A stretch of DNA of 38,700 nt from Planctomycetaceae bacterium (GCA_947476295.1 CANJQC010000043.1:1-38700); one strand, 5' to 3'. Shown: positions 1-8,535, numbered from the stretch's first letter. Notes: generated by a model from the letters alone, not told the origin. Numbers and translations: made by a program.

Positions 1-410
1 AAATGAAGAAGCACTTTGAGCTGACGATCACGAAAAACAGTTTCTCATACGCGCGTCGTCAGGACGACATCGCGGCGGAGGCAGCGCTGGATGGCTTGTA
101 CGTGATTCGCACGTGCGTGTCGTCCGAACGAATGAGTTCGGACAGTGTCGTGCTGACGTACAAGAGCCTTGCGAAGGTTGAGCGTGCATTTCGAAGTCTG
201 AAGTCGATTGATCTGCACATTCGCCCGATTCGCCATTGGAACGATGATCGTATTCGATCGCATGTGTTCCTGTGCATGCTGGCGTATTACGTCGAATGGC
301 ACATGCGTGATACGATCCGCTTCGAATCCAGTGCCTCTGAGCTTCATCAATTAACCGAATCGACACCTCTGCAACGCCGCGCCCTCGAACTTCTTTCACC
401 CCATGCGTAG
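1..410 (+). CDS. IS1634-type transposase, C-terminal part (cut by window edge)
   Basis: About 135 residues are visible and the frame is open to the left edge, so the gene very probably begins outside the window. The motif V-E-R-A-F-R-S-L-K near residue 60 matches the region carrying the last catalytic acid (E) of the DDE triad in IS1634/IS4-like transposases. It is followed by the family-typical stretch with H-W-N-D-D-R-I-R-S-H-V-F-L-C-M-L-A-Y. The protein would catalyse cut-and-paste transposition of its own element. It ends at a TAG. I could not recognise the right terminal inverted repeat in the roughly 120 bases that follow, so the boundary of the element is not fixed. Whether the element is intact cannot be judged here. 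Confidence 0.75.
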   Translation, partial: MKKHFELTITKNSFSYARRQDDIAAEAALDGLYVIRTCVSSERMSSDSVVLTYKSLAKVERAFRSLKSIDLHIRPIRHWNDDRIRSHVFLCMLAYYVEWHMRDTIRFESSASELHQLTESTPLQRRALELLSPHA

Positions 411-834
411 CCAGACATCGCATTTTCTTTTCAAGGTTTCATGACGGCCTTTCATTGAAAAACACTGGGTTCCGCTGCGGATTTTTATCTGAGTGGCGGT
501 TCAAGTTCGGGTTAGTAGTCCAATATGCCGCTTTCGGCTGAGGACGGCACTTCCAATGATCTGCCTCTGCAGCCGAGGCATGCCAGCGGGCTCGGGCAGA
601 GTACCGTCCAGACGTCAGGAATTCCCTCAGCTATTCAGGCGAGTCTGAAGATTGGCGACACGTTCATCCAGTTCAGACAGTGTCAGACCTGCCAGTTTAT
701 GATCTTCGCTTTGCTGTTCATTCAGGAACTGCTCAATTCGCCGGATCGCCAAATGTCAGCCGAAACACGTAATCATTTGTTGGATCGATTCCCAATCCCA
801 TCGACCTGGCATCCTCAGCAGAATTCAGCAGAAT
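411..834. other. Stretch without a recognisable gene, next to a transposase end
   Basis: No reading frame here looks like a real gene. The longest plus-strand frame (525-890) has atypical composition and no recognisable family. On the minus strand, roughly 630-810, a frame broken by internal stops reads like a helical charged protein (…LNEQQSEDHKLAGLTLSELDE…) and may be debris of a gene downstream of the small ORF at 835-1089. The stretch probably holds the end of the IS element plus decayed sequence. Confidence 0.4.
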
Positions 835-851
835 TCAGCAGAATTCAGCAG
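816..851. repeat. 10-bp tandem repeat, about 3.5 copies of GAATTCAGCA
   Basis: Three exact copies of GAATTCAGCA occupy 821-850 and a partial copy (CAGCA) precedes them. The tract covers the 3' end and stop codon of the small minus-strand ORF at 835-1089. That placement suggests slippage or a rearrangement that replaced the original C-terminus of that ORF. Confidence 0.9.
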
Positions 852-1089
852 TTAAAAAATCCGTCCGACAACAGTCCCGAAAGCCATTGAGCGTCCGCTC
901 GGCATCAGTCGGGTTGACTAGGCCGCGAAACTCGGTCTGGTACTGACGGAAGTTGTCGTCCTTCACCTCCTGATACACCCGGCTGCGAATCAGTTCACGC
1001 ACGGTGACGTGCTCGGTCAGAAAGTCGAGCGAGAATTCGTGGATCGTTTTTCCGGTTAACTCTTCGTCGCGGATTGTGAGCATGGACAT
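835..1089 (-). pseudogene. Small conserved planctomycete protein, C-terminally truncated
   Basis: The frame gives 84 residues beginning M-S-M-L-T-I-R-D-E-E-L-T-G-K. The start at 1089 is chosen because GGGAG lies six bases upstream. The N-terminal 65 residues (…HEFSLDFLTEHVTVRELIRSRVYQEVKDDN…FRGLVNPTDAERTLNGFR) resemble a small conserved protein family that I recall from planctomycetes, often beside a MolR/DUF4132-like protein. From memory, that family continues for about 40 more residues. Here the similarity stops after NGFR and the frame runs through unrelated residues into the 10-bp tandem repeat, ending at a TGA inside it. It follows the amidohydrolase by 44 bp. Function is unknown. The family recollection is not verified, so 'truncated' is an inference. 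Confidence 0.5.
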
Positions 1090-1133
1090 GGTTGACTCCC
1101 GATGACGTAGAATAAGCCGTGCGGCTCGGCCAT

Positions 1134-2117
1134 TCAAATCCCATAGAACCTCGCGGCGTTGTCGTAGAAGAGTTGTTTTTGGAAGGCGACGGGGCGGTCT
1201 TTCACGATGTGCTTGAGCGTGCTGACCCACTGCGAGAACGAAGCGCGTAACGTGCAGACCGGCCAGTCGCCCGCAAACATCACCCGGTCGTCGCCGAAAG
1301 TGTTGATCGTGTCGTTGATGTTCGGGGCGAGGTCGTCCGGCTTCCAGTCCTTGTTGGCGGTGACGATGATTCCTGACACCTTGCAGACGGTGTTCTTGCG
1401 CGCGGCCATTTCCTTCATTCCCTGTAGCCATTTGGCGCGGGCGGCCTGATCAATGGAAGTGACGCTCATGTTGCCGCAGTGGTCAATCACAAATCGCGTC
1501 TTCGGGCACTGGTCAACCAGTTTGACGGCATCGAGCACCTCGCCCGAGCGCAGGCAAAGATCGAAACAGAGGCCCAGTTCACCAAGCAGTTGAATACTCT
1601 CGACAAAATTCGGTTGCAGGCAGAAGCCGGGCGGGTCCGTGTCACCGTGCAGCACCTGACGGACTCCCTTGATGTACTTGCTCTTCGCCAGCTTACGGAT
1701 GTACGGCTCAAATCCCGGCGTACCGGGTCGGCCTGAGATCACGGCAGCCTTCATCGGGTTGTCGCCTCGCTCGCAGAGATCGATCACGTATTCGGCTTCG
1801 GCCATCTGCTGCTCGGGAGCGACATCGACTTCCATGTACACCGTCTTCACGACGTTCAGTCCCTTTGTCGCTTCTAGGTAGTCGGCCATGACGAAGCTGC
1901 GATGGAGCGGCTTAGTGTCCTCGCCCTTGTGCCACGGCAGTTTGAACTTAGTCACATCCCACAAATGCTGGTGGGTATCGATGATCGGCAGTTGGTCAGT
2001 CACGGCGGCGTCCTCGGCAGAGGCGTCTTGGTCGGAAGGAGGCCCTGCGGCGCCGACAACTGCAGCGGCTCCAAGCAATTGCAGAAACTGACGACGGTTG
2101 GATGGCACACGATTCAT
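1134..2117 (-). CDS. Tat-exported amidohydrolase, L-fuconolactonase-like (amidohydrolase 2 family)
   Basis: The protein has 327 aa. Residues 7-30 form a Tat signal: an R-R-Q-F-L core, then the hydrophobic run LQLLGAAAVVGAAG. The mature part begins with I-I-D-T-H-Q-H-L-W-D (about 45-54), the metal-binding D-x-H-x-H strand of COG3618 (L-fuconolactonase and related lactonases). Further family features are …VIDHCG… near 215, and …FAGDWPV… near 280, where the D is the usual metal or catalytic aspartate. COG3618 proteins hydrolyse lactones or decarboxylate aromatic acids inside a TIM barrel. Export points to a periplasmic role in sugar-acid use. The true substrate is not deducible; fuconolactone is suggestive because the same window carries a fucose/rhamnose-type microcompartment, but that operon lies 24 kb away. 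Confidence 0.85.
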   Translation of the reverse strand: MNRVPSNRRQFLQLLGAAAVVGAAGPPSDQDASAEDAAVTDQLPIIDTHQHLWDVTKFKLPWHKGEDTKPLHRSFVMADYLEATKGLNVVKTVYMEVDVAPEQQMAEAEYVIDLCERGDNPMKAAVISGRPGTPGFEPYIRKLAKSKYIKGVRQVLHGDTDPPGFCLQPNFVESIQLLGELGLCFDLCLRSGEVLDAVKLVDQCPKTRFVIDHCGNMSVTSIDQAARAKWLQGMKEMAARKNTVCKVSGIIVTANKDWKPDDLAPNINDTINTFGDDRVMFAGDWPVCTLRASFSQWVSTLKHIVKDRPVAFQKQLFYDNAARFYGI

Positions 2118-2239
2118 GAAGAGGGCTCCTGAAAAGACGGGAAGGGATTGATGTTACTCGTTGCTGCTGTTGGCAAAGATCTCTGGATTGCTTTGAAATC
2201 CGTTACAACGATCAGAATATGAATGACATCATGAGTTTC

Positions 2240-2269
2240 AACATAACTTCACGATCATGTGGAAGTCAA
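2240..2269 (-). promoter_or_regulatory. Candidate promoter for the amidohydrolase
   Basis: Read leftward, TTGACT (2264-2269) and TATGTT (2240-2245) are separated by 18 bp, which would give a leader of about 115 nt before the ATG at 2117. Both hexamers are imperfect. This is pattern matching only. Confidence 0.3.
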
Positions 2270-2394
2270 AAGTCACTTCCAAAGCGGTGCGGGCGGTCGC
2301 CGGGATGTTGTGGTCAGCAATGGCATCGAGTCAATTGAGTTCTGCCACCAGTGATGGCAGCGAGTGATAGCGGGTGCAGGTTACACCCATGAAG

Positions 2395-2424
2395 AAAGCC
2401 GTCTGAGGCGAATCAGGCGGCTTT
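2395..2424. terminator. Hairpin, possible terminator downstream of tRNA-Leu
   Basis: AAAGCCGTCT (2395-2404) pairs with AGGCGGCTTT (2415-2424) with one G-U pair, and short T-rich runs flank it on both strands. It lies about 150 bases past the 3' end of the leftward tRNA and could terminate it. The T-tract is weak. Confidence 0.4.
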
Positions 2425-2459
2425 TCGTATTTCATACTCCGAACTCACTACACCCGACT

Positions 2460-2477
2460 TACACCCGCTTGGGTGTA
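2460..2477. repeat. Short perfect hairpin TACACCC/GGGTGTA
   Basis: Seven base pairs close a GCTT loop, with TTTT following on the plus strand and a direct repeat of ACACCCG just before it (from about 2450). It sits between the tRNA and the 2395 hairpin. It could be a terminator or the remnant of an element once integrated beside the tRNA. No integrase gene is present. Confidence 0.35.
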
Positions 2478-2573
2478 TTTTGAGCAGTTTTGGCGACGTT
2501 CTGAACTCTTCCAGAATTGACGCCCAATCGGCGCAAATTCGATTCTATCAATGGTTTTACTGGTATTTTCAAT

Positions 2574-2659
2574 TAGCCAGGACGGGGGTCGAACCCGTAC
2601 GACCCGTTGGGGTCCCGGGATTTTAAGTCCCGTGCGTCTGCCTGTTTCGCCACCTGGCC
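2574..2659 (-). tRNA. tRNA-Leu(UAA)
   Basis: The minus strand folds as a complete type II tRNA. The acceptor stem is GGCCAGG/CCTGGCT with a G-U first pair, and the D-stem is GCG/CGC. The anticodon arm is CGGGA-CTTAAAA-TCCCG with anticodon UAA, followed by a long variable arm. The T-arm is ACGGG-TTCGACC-CCCGT and the discriminator is A. The 3' CCA is not encoded. The long variable arm and UAA anticodon fit leucine. It stands alone between two unrelated minus-strand protein genes. Confidence 0.95.
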
Positions 2660-2669
2660 AAGTTAGAGA

Positions 2670-2698
2670 AGGGTAGAGGTTAAACGAGCCCATGGCAA
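2670..2698 (-). promoter_or_regulatory. Candidate promoter of tRNA-Leu
   Basis: Leftward TTGCCA (2693-2698) and TACCCT (2670-2675) are separated by 17 bp and end 10 bases before the mature 5' end of the tRNA. The spacing is ideal and the -10 is weak. Confidence 0.35.
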
Positions 2699-2742
2699 CC
2701 TCGTGCGGCATAACATAAGCAATCGGCTGGAGTTTAGACGCC

Positions 2743-4365
2743 TCACTCACTACCGTTTGCGGCAGACTTCGGTACAGTCAACCAATACTCAGAGACCTGT
2801 GTTTCGTCTGCGGTCGTGAATGTCACCGGCTGCAGGTCCTTTGATTCTGCCGATTCAGCCACAATGCGAATTGGGCCTTGAAATGGCTCCGTCGTAGAGC
2901 CGCTGATTTTCAGTATCACTGACGTTGATGTCGCACCGTCTTTTTCGGAACGCGGACATTCAAAGGTCATTCCGTCCGGAAGTCCTTCCACTCGCACATC
3001 CATCGGTTCGGAAAAACCGTGTTTGCGACCAATAGTAATCGGAATCTCGAGCGTGCTTTCCGGTTTGAGCATTCCAGCAGTGGAAGCGAACGTGGCAGTA
3101 ACCGCAGCGTGAGTTTCTTCGCAGCGAAGCACGTAGAAACAGCGATCACCATAATTCTGAAACCGATCACGGATGATTACCCGATACTGTCCATCGACCG
3201 GCATGGTGAGATGCAACTCCGCGTCACAGTTGTCGCCGCTAATGTCATCGGATTCATTGACGACCTTACCATCGGGGCCTTCCACGATCAGCACTGGGTC
3301 CAGCATTGAACCGATGCTCCGGGAACGGACGCTCAGGCTGAGCATCCGGGACATGGTCGCGTTGAGCAGAAATGCGACATCGTCGGCTGATGTGACTCGT
3401 CCGGTCACGGCGACTGGAAGTGTCAGCATTCGCTCTGCTGTCAGCTGTGATTCAACGATGGACGGCACGTCGCTGCGCGGGACGAGATACGGCAGTGCAT
3501 ATGGTTCCATCATCGCATTTTGATCGCGATTGATTGACGCCGTCGGTGTCTGGATGTTCCAGCCGAAAACTGCCAGTGATGTTTCATTTTCCTGCTCAAA
3601 CCGGACGGCAGGCTCCGTGTGCTCCACGACGGCAGCTGTCGTCAGGGTCAGTCGATATACATAGTCTGCACCGCCGGCGAAGCTGATGGTGCTGTTTGGG
3701 GTGGCGGGAAATGCAAACGTGCGTACGAACCACTTACCGTCTTCAGGTGCAGTGAAGGCAATTCGTGGATCAAAACTGATGTCATCGTCATTCTGTGCCA
3801 TCACAGTTCCGCGAGCGTCCGCGATCTGAAGCACAGCATCCATTGGCGAACCAATAACAACTTTGGCCTGCATCGCACAGACCATCGTCTGGCCCTTGTT
3901 CAGCGCAACAGCAAACGTATCGACGTCACCGGAAGTTTCAAGCACACCGTTTACAGTGACCGACGGTAAACCAACACTGTTGGCTTCGACGATTCTTGCA
4001 TTGGGTTCTGATTCCGTCACTTCCGGAATCATCCCGACAATGAATGGTTTCAGCTCTGTCGCTCCATCGGCGTTGCAGAATCGCAGCCAATGCGTTCCCG
4101 GCCGCGCGGTTTCGCTGATTGCGACGCTGGCTGAGTCTTTCTTTTCGTTCAGCGTAAACACAATCGTGTCATTTTCGGTGACGACTCGCAAATCCCCGTC
4201 GCCTGGCTTCCCGACCAGCTTAACATCCACCTTCGTCCCGCGCTGCCCACCGGCTGGAATCAGTCGCTCGATCGCTGGCGGATCTCCAGCCCGACATGGG
4301 TTGAAAGCAATCAATGTCAGACCAGCCATAAACCTTGTCATTACCCACATCTTCAATGTGTCCAT
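2743..4365 (-). CDS. Secreted protein with pre-peptidase C-terminal-type domains
   Basis: The protein has 540 aa. The N-terminus (MDTLKMWVMTRFMAGLTLIAFNPCRAGD) is a Sec-type signal with possible internal starts at codons 6 or 9. After it comes the segment PPAIERLIPAGGQRGTKVDVKLVG, seen at the start of many planctomycete secreted proteins found with DUF1549/DUF1553/DUF1501 genes. Residues around 120-240 (ESEPN-A…GDVDTFAVALNKGQTMVCAMQA…DAVLQIADARGTVMAQNDDD…PEDGKWFVRT) have the beta-sandwich pattern of a PPC (pre-peptidase C-terminal) domain. A second copy appears near 300-410 (DDVAFLLNATMSRMLSLSVRSR…LDPVLIVEGPDGKVVNESDD). No catalytic motif is visible. It is the last gene of a three-gene minus-strand group and lies 92 bp after the DUF1501 gene. 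Role: probably envelope-attached, function unknown. Confidence 0.8.
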   Translation of the reverse strand: MDTLKMWVMTRFMAGLTLIAFNPCRAGDPPAIERLIPAGGQRGTKVDVKLVGKPGDGDLRVVTENDTIVFTLNEKKDSASVAISETARPGTHWLRFCNADGATELKPFIVGMIPEVTESEPNARIVEANSVGLPSVTVNGVLETSGDVDTFAVALNKGQTMVCAMQAKVVIGSPMDAVLQIADARGTVMAQNDDDISFDPRIAFTAPEDGKWFVRTFAFPATPNSTISFAGGADYVYRLTLTTAAVVEHTEPAVRFEQENETSLAVFGWNIQTPTASINRDQNAMMEPYALPYLVPRSDVPSIVESQLTAERMLTLPVAVTGRVTSADDVAFLLNATMSRMLSLSVRSRSIGSMLDPVLIVEGPDGKVVNESDDISGDNCDAELHLTMPVDGQYRVIIRDRFQNYGDRCFYVLRCEETHAAVTATFASTAGMLKPESTLEIPITIGRKHGFSEPMDVRVEGLPDGMTFECPRSEKDGATSTSVILKISGSTTEPFQGPIRIVAESAESKDLQPVTFTTADETQVSEYWLTVPKSAANGSE

Positions 4366-4457
4366 TCAGAAAAGGTCGCCTGTTTCCTGACAAATCGCAG
4401 TGGTGATTGTTTTACCCGTGGCTTAGCAATGACATAGATTCTTGATTGCAACATGTT

Positions 4458-5801
4458 TCAAATCAACTCCGTAATCGGAGTTGAATTACTCACCAGGTGC
4501 GTCGGTCGACCTTCCGGCGTGTAGACGATCTTTCCGGGATCGATGCCCAGTTTGTGATAAACAGTGGAGACAAAATTCTCCGGCGAGAGTACTCGATCGA
4601 CTGCCGAGAACCCCTTGCGATCCGTCGCGCCAACTACAGTTCCCCCTGGAGTACCGCCGCCCGCCATCAGCACCGACATCGCATTCGCCCAGTGATCACG
4701 ACCGGGTGTCGATGAACCGGCCAGCGTTGACAGCTTTGGCGTGCGACCAAATTCACCCAGCGCCACAACCAACGTGCTGTCCAGCAACCCGCGTTCCTTC
4801 AGATCCTGGATCAATGTGGCCACGGAATTATCCCAGTCAGGCAGCCGTTTTCGCAATGCTCCGAAGATATTGCTGTGATGGTCCCAGCCGCCGTCATAGA
4901 CAGTCACAAACGGCACACCGGCCTCAACCAGTCGTCGGGCGAGCAGACATCGCTGGCCAAATCCGTTTCGGCCATATCGATCGCGAATTTCGAGCGATTC
5001 CTGTTCAATGTCAAAGGCCTTCTGCGCTTCCGGTGAAGTGACCAGGTTATGACCCTGCTGGAAATATTCGTCGAACGCCAGCAGCGGATCACCGGCGGAT
5101 TCATCGTTGATACGAACCATGTTGTCGATCTTCGCCCTCAGGTCCGTGCGCGATCCAAATCGCAAGTCGGTCAAATCCCGAGGCAACGCGACATCGCGCA
5201 CCTTGAATTTGTCTCGATTGGGATCATCATCAACTACAAACGGGGCGTACTTTGCGCCCAGAAAACTGGGCCCGCCGGATCGTGCCATTTGTGGCATACT
5301 GAAGTAAGGCGGCAGTCCGTTGTCCTTTCCGAGCTCTTTCGCCACAACAGAACCCATGCTAGGATGGAAACTCACAAAAGCTCCGCAGCCGACTGGAATT
5401 CGTGGCGGCGCACCGGTCGTCATGTAGTGATTTCCGGCACCGTGATTTCCCTGATCATGGCGAATGGATCGGATCATCGCATAGTCATTCAGACTGGCAG
5501 CCAGCTTGACCATGTGTTCCGAATATGCGACGCCCGGAACCGCTGTTTCGATGTCGGAAAACTCACCGCGATATTCCAGCGGAGCATCGGGTTTGGGGTC
5601 GAATGTCTCAAAATGCGTCGGTCCACCGTCCATCCAGATCAGAATGCAGCGATTCGCTTTCGCAATGGGCCCGCGACCCGCATGCTGTGACTCCCCAACA
5701 GCACGCAGGCTGTCAACGAAGCCCGCACCAAGCATCGCTCCCAGCCCGAGCTGCAAGGAATTTCGTCGCGTGAATCCATCGCATCGTGGTTGATTTCTCA
5801 T
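4458..5801 (-). CDS. DUF1501 family protein (sulfatase-like fold)
   Basis: The protein has 447 aa. The N-terminus contains T-R-R-N-S-L-Q-L-G-L-G, a Tat-type twin-arginine signal. The core R-C-I-L-I-W-M-D-G-G-P-T-H-F-E-T-F-D-P-K-P (about 51-71) is the hallmark of DUF1501. Later family motifs are …GNHGAGNHYMTTG… (about 128-140), V-Y-D-G-G-W-D-H-H-S-N (about 300-310) and …LGEFGRTP… (about 347-354). The fold is related to alkaline phosphatase/sulfatase, but the biochemical role in planctomycetes is not known. The start overlaps its ribosome site with the upstream stop: eight bases separate the stop of the DUF1549/DUF1553 gene from this ATG, and AAGGTG covers that stop. The two are therefore almost certainly one transcript and translationally coupled. 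Confidence 0.92.
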   Translation of the reverse strand: MRNQPRCDGFTRRNSLQLGLGAMLGAGFVDSLRAVGESQHAGRGPIAKANRCILIWMDGGPTHFETFDPKPDAPLEYRGEFSDIETAVPGVAYSEHMVKLAASLNDYAMIRSIRHDQGNHGAGNHYMTTGAPPRIPVGCGAFVSFHPSMGSVVAKELGKDNGLPPYFSMPQMARSGGPSFLGAKYAPFVVDDDPNRDKFKVRDVALPRDLTDLRFGSRTDLRAKIDNMVRINDESAGDPLLAFDEYFQQGHNLVTSPEAQKAFDIEQESLEIRDRYGRNGFGQRCLLARRLVEAGVPFVTVYDGGWDHHSNIFGALRKRLPDWDNSVATLIQDLKERGLLDSTLVVALGEFGRTPKLSTLAGSSTPGRDHWANAMSVLMAGGGTPGGTVVGATDRKGFSAVDRVLSPENFVSTVYHKLGIDPGKIVYTPEGRPTHLVSNSTPITELI

Positions 5802-5809
5802 ACGTCACC

Positions 5810-8101
5810 TTAATTCTGAACTACAAACTCCGCTGAATTCACCATCGCCCAAATCACATCTTCAATCATCTGCTGGCGAATCGCGCCCTCGGCACCAAGT
5901 TGTGCTGTGACCAACGCGGACTCATCCGCCGTCGGTTCGCGCCCGAAGATAAGGCGATACAATTCTGAGGAAATCTCTGCAGCCGACTTTTCACTGTTCG
6001 CAATCGCTCGCGCTTTGCCCTGTTCATGGCCAATGTCGCGGAAAATATTTTCTGAATTCATCAGATGCAGGCTCTGCACGACAGTCGAGTCATTCGTTCG
6101 CTCGCAGGGAGGATTCAGATTTGGATCTGGTCTCCCGAACGTATCAAGGAATACCGAATCCGTACGAACCGTCCAGATCTGCTTCGCGGAAGAATCAGGC
6201 GGCATGGCTTTGAATTCCTGGGGCACGCCGGTCACTTGAGTCACCGCGTCCAGAAGCACCTCCGCACGCAGACGGTGTCGATAGTGCCGCGAGTAATTGC
6301 GAGTGTCTGAAACATTAGTTTCATTCGGCAGTGAACTGAGTTGATAAACATGCGAATTCGCAATGACTCGTACTAGTTCCGTCAGCGAGAATCCGGAATC
6401 CCGAAAGTGCTCACCCAGCGCCTTCAACAGCGGCCCATTGGTCGGCGGATTAGTCGCCCGCATGTCATCCACAGGTTCCACGAATCCACGCGTCATCAGG
6501 TCTGCCCAGACGCGATTGGCCATGACCTGAGCAAACATATGATTCTGCGGCGACGTAATCCACGTCGCCAGCGCTTCGCGCTGGTCATCTCCTTCAGCAG
6601 CGGCCGGTGCTTCGCCGAACAAAGGACGAGGTTTCATGACTTCTCCGGTCACGGGATGCGAAACGCTCCCATGATTGCCCGCAAAAATTAATTCCTCCGA
6701 CCCCGAAATCGGCGCGGAAATTCCTGATCCTTTTCGACCGATCTTTGAAAAATAGGCCGCAAAACTGTAAAAATCATCCTGTCCCCAAACTTCGAATGGA
6801 TGGTGATGGCACTTCGTACAATCCAGACGCACGCCGACAAACAGCTGACTCACCAAAGTCGTAAGCTCTTCCGGCTCGCGACGATCTCGAAACATCGTCA
6901 CTGCTCCATTATGAAACGTGCTTCCTCGTGCAGTGATGAGTTCACGAACAAACTGATCCCAAGGCTTGCGATCGTGAAACGACTGGCGAATCCAGTGATC
7001 ATAGTTAAACGTCGCCTTGATGCCGACGTGATAGGGGTTCGGCCGAAGCAGGTCAGCCCACTTGTTGGCCCAGTGTTCGGCGAACTCCGGCTCAAGCAAC
7101 AAGCGATCGACAAGTCTGGAGCGTCTGTCGGGGGCCGCGTCAGCCAGGAACTCACTCACTTCACCGACAGTCGGAATACGACCGCCAATGTCTGTGGTAG
7201 CACGCCTGAGAAAAGTGTGATCGTCACAGACTGGCGACGGAGTGATGTTCAGTTGCTGAAGTTTCTGCCAAACAAGGTCGTCAATGAAGTTGTTTCGCGG
7301 AAGTTGAGCGTAAACATCCGATGCGATCGTTTCCGTGCGAGGAATCAACACGTTACAGACTGCGATGTGTCCCATGAACCGAGCCATGATGGCTGCGTCG
7401 CCGGTGATTTGTCCGGCAGTAATAAGTCCCGATTCATCAACGGCAGCAATGGGAGCTTCGTTCGATTGAAACGTTGTCAGTCGAGTCACATCGCGTTCTG
7501 TTCCGTCGGAGTATTTTGCCGTGACGACAAGGGTCTGTGTCTGATTCGGAGCTGAGACAATTGATGACGGTGAGACTATGATCGACTTCAACGTCGGGGC
7601 ATCAGGAGCTTTTCGTGGCATTCCCTGGCGAATCCAGTTGAGCATCGTTTGATACTCAGGGCCACCGGCTTCGAGTCGTCGGCCGCCACCATGAGGGACT
7701 TTAGCAGAGGGCTTGGCAAGCAGCAGACTGTGTTCCGGAGATGCCGGAAAGATTCGTCGTCCTCGGCCCTCTTTCGCAATCGCGTCGTAGTCCTGTTGAG
7801 CATCAAAACCCAGCAGCGACAACTGAAACCCGCCCTGCCCGCGAGCCTTCCCGTGACATGGCCCGCTGTTGCATCCCATCCGGGTGAATATCGGTTGAAG
7901 ATCGTTCTGAAAATCGACGATGGAAATTGCTGCAGCATCGTCGGCGCGGACCACCCGCAAGGCCATCGCCTGGATGGCAATAATGGTCAGCGTCAGCATC
8001 AATGACGGACGCAGCAGGATAAAACTTTGGTAATGCACGGCGTCAGTCGGGGAAGGAAAAAAATGGGCGGGAAGCAAAGGTAGCACAATTCGGGGATGCA
8101 T
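5810..8101 (-). CDS. DUF1549/DUF1553 protein with cytochrome-c-like and Ig-like (BIG2) domains
   Basis: The protein has 763 aa from the first possible ATG. A more natural signal peptide begins at the internal ATG at 7999 (MLTLTIIAIQAMALRVVRADD), so the start is uncertain; neither has a clear Shine-Dalgarno. Near residues 70-100 the motif G-C-N-S-G-P-C-H-G-K-A followed by GGFQLSLLGFD is the planctomycete-specific cytochrome-like segment. Residues about 185-255 form a BIG2 beta domain. DUF1549 follows (…NNFIDDLVWQKLQQLNITPSP… to …DCTKCHHHPFEVW…, with a C-x-x-C-H haem-type motif), then DUF1553 (…NRVWADLMTRGFVEPVDDMRATNPPTN…). It is paired with DUF1501 downstream, as is usual in this phylum. These proteins are exported; a role in polysaccharide use has been proposed but not shown. 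Confidence 0.92.
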   Translation of the reverse strand: MHPRIVLPLLPAHFFPSPTDAVHYQSFILLRPSLMLTLTIIAIQAMALRVVRADDAAAISIVDFQNDLQPIFTRMGCNSGPCHGKARGQGGFQLSLLGFDAQQDYDAIAKEGRGRRIFPASPEHSLLLAKPSAKVPHGGGRRLEAGGPEYQTMLNWIRQGMPRKAPDAPTLKSIIVSPSSIVSAPNQTQTLVVTAKYSDGTERDVTRLTTFQSNEAPIAAVDESGLITAGQITGDAAIMARFMGHIAVCNVLIPRTETIASDVYAQLPRNNFIDDLVWQKLQQLNITPSPVCDDHTFLRRATTDIGGRIPTVGEVSEFLADAAPDRRSRLVDRLLLEPEFAEHWANKWADLLRPNPYHVGIKATFNYDHWIRQSFHDRKPWDQFVRELITARGSTFHNGAVTMFRDRREPEELTTLVSQLFVGVRLDCTKCHHHPFEVWGQDDFYSFAAYFSKIGRKGSGISAPISGSEELIFAGNHGSVSHPVTGEVMKPRPLFGEAPAAAEGDDQREALATWITSPQNHMFAQVMANRVWADLMTRGFVEPVDDMRATNPPTNGPLLKALGEHFRDSGFSLTELVRVIANSHVYQLSSLPNETNVSDTRNYSRHYRHRLRAEVLLDAVTQVTGVPQEFKAMPPDSSAKQIWTVRTDSVFLDTFGRPDPNLNPPCERTNDSTVVQSLHLMNSENIFRDIGHEQGKARAIANSEKSAAEISSELYRLIFGREPTADESALVTAQLGAEGAIRQQMIEDVIWAMVNSAEFVVQN

Positions 8102-8257
8102 AGATTAACAAGATAAAACACCCGTTGTCACGGAAGATGTGGAATTCGCACGATGCTTCCTGCTGTAAAGTCGGCATATTCCGGCGTTCAGCTGTGTCAG
8201 CATTGATGCAGGCTATTGTTCATTTGTTCATTTTGCGTATCGGGACCACTTCATTTT

Positions 8258-8266
8258 TGTTATACT
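8258..8266 (+). promoter_or_regulatory. Extended -10 promoter element
   Basis: TGtTATACT is a near-perfect extended -10 box and needs no strong -35. Transcription would start near 8273, giving a leader of about 90 nt before the proposed AUC start at 8362 of the small basic protein. Confidence 0.45.
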
Positions 8267-8361
8267 GGGGTTTCGGGGGCCATCGAGGCAGTTCATGCGG
8301 AACCATAGGGGTGCTGCGTTCTGTGGTTAATGGAGCCCTTGGATTTCATACGGAGCCTACG

Positions 8362-8535
8362 ATCGCAAAGAATCAGAACACCTACGCCAAGCGTCAACGA
8401 GAACAAGAAAAAAAGCAACGAGCCGACGACAAGCGGGCGAAGCGTGACAGGAAGAACGGCGGCGGCGGCAATACACCCGCACCAATGCACAGATTCTTTA
8501 CTCGACCCGACGATCAGGACAACCAAACGGAATGA
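8362..8535 (+). CDS. Small basic conserved protein, probable AUC start
   Basis: A 57-residue product is proposed: (M)AKNQNTYAKRQREQEKKQ…, then GGGGNTPAP and an acidic tail. The first 35 residues are very lysine/arginine-rich and match a small protein widespread in bacteria that begins MAKNQNT(F/Y)xKRQRExxKK(R/Q)KA; its function is unknown to me and nucleic-acid binding is likely from composition. The residue before A-K-N-Q-N is encoded by ATC, not ATG. A GGAG at 8352-8355 lies six bases upstream of that ATC, which is ideal spacing. The frame stays open upstream to 8125 and contains GTG codons, but the translated upstream residues do not look conserved. The gene converges on the minus-strand hypothetical at 8651-9310. 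Confidence 0.6.
   Translation: MAKNQNTYAKRQREQEKKQRADDKRAKRDRKNGGGGNTPAPMHRFFTRPDDQDNQTE

Noticed and set aside
525-890. 121-aa plus-strand ORF
   Set aside because: No recognisable family, low-quality composition, and it overlaps the tandem repeat and the 3' end of the small minus-strand ORF.
2395-2659. Genomic island attachment site at the tRNA
   Set aside because: No integrase gene and no duplicated tRNA 3' end were seen within the window; only two hairpins remain suggestive.
2448-2750. 100-aa minus-strand ORF
   Set aside because: It runs straight through the tRNA-Leu gene, so the reading frame is incidental.
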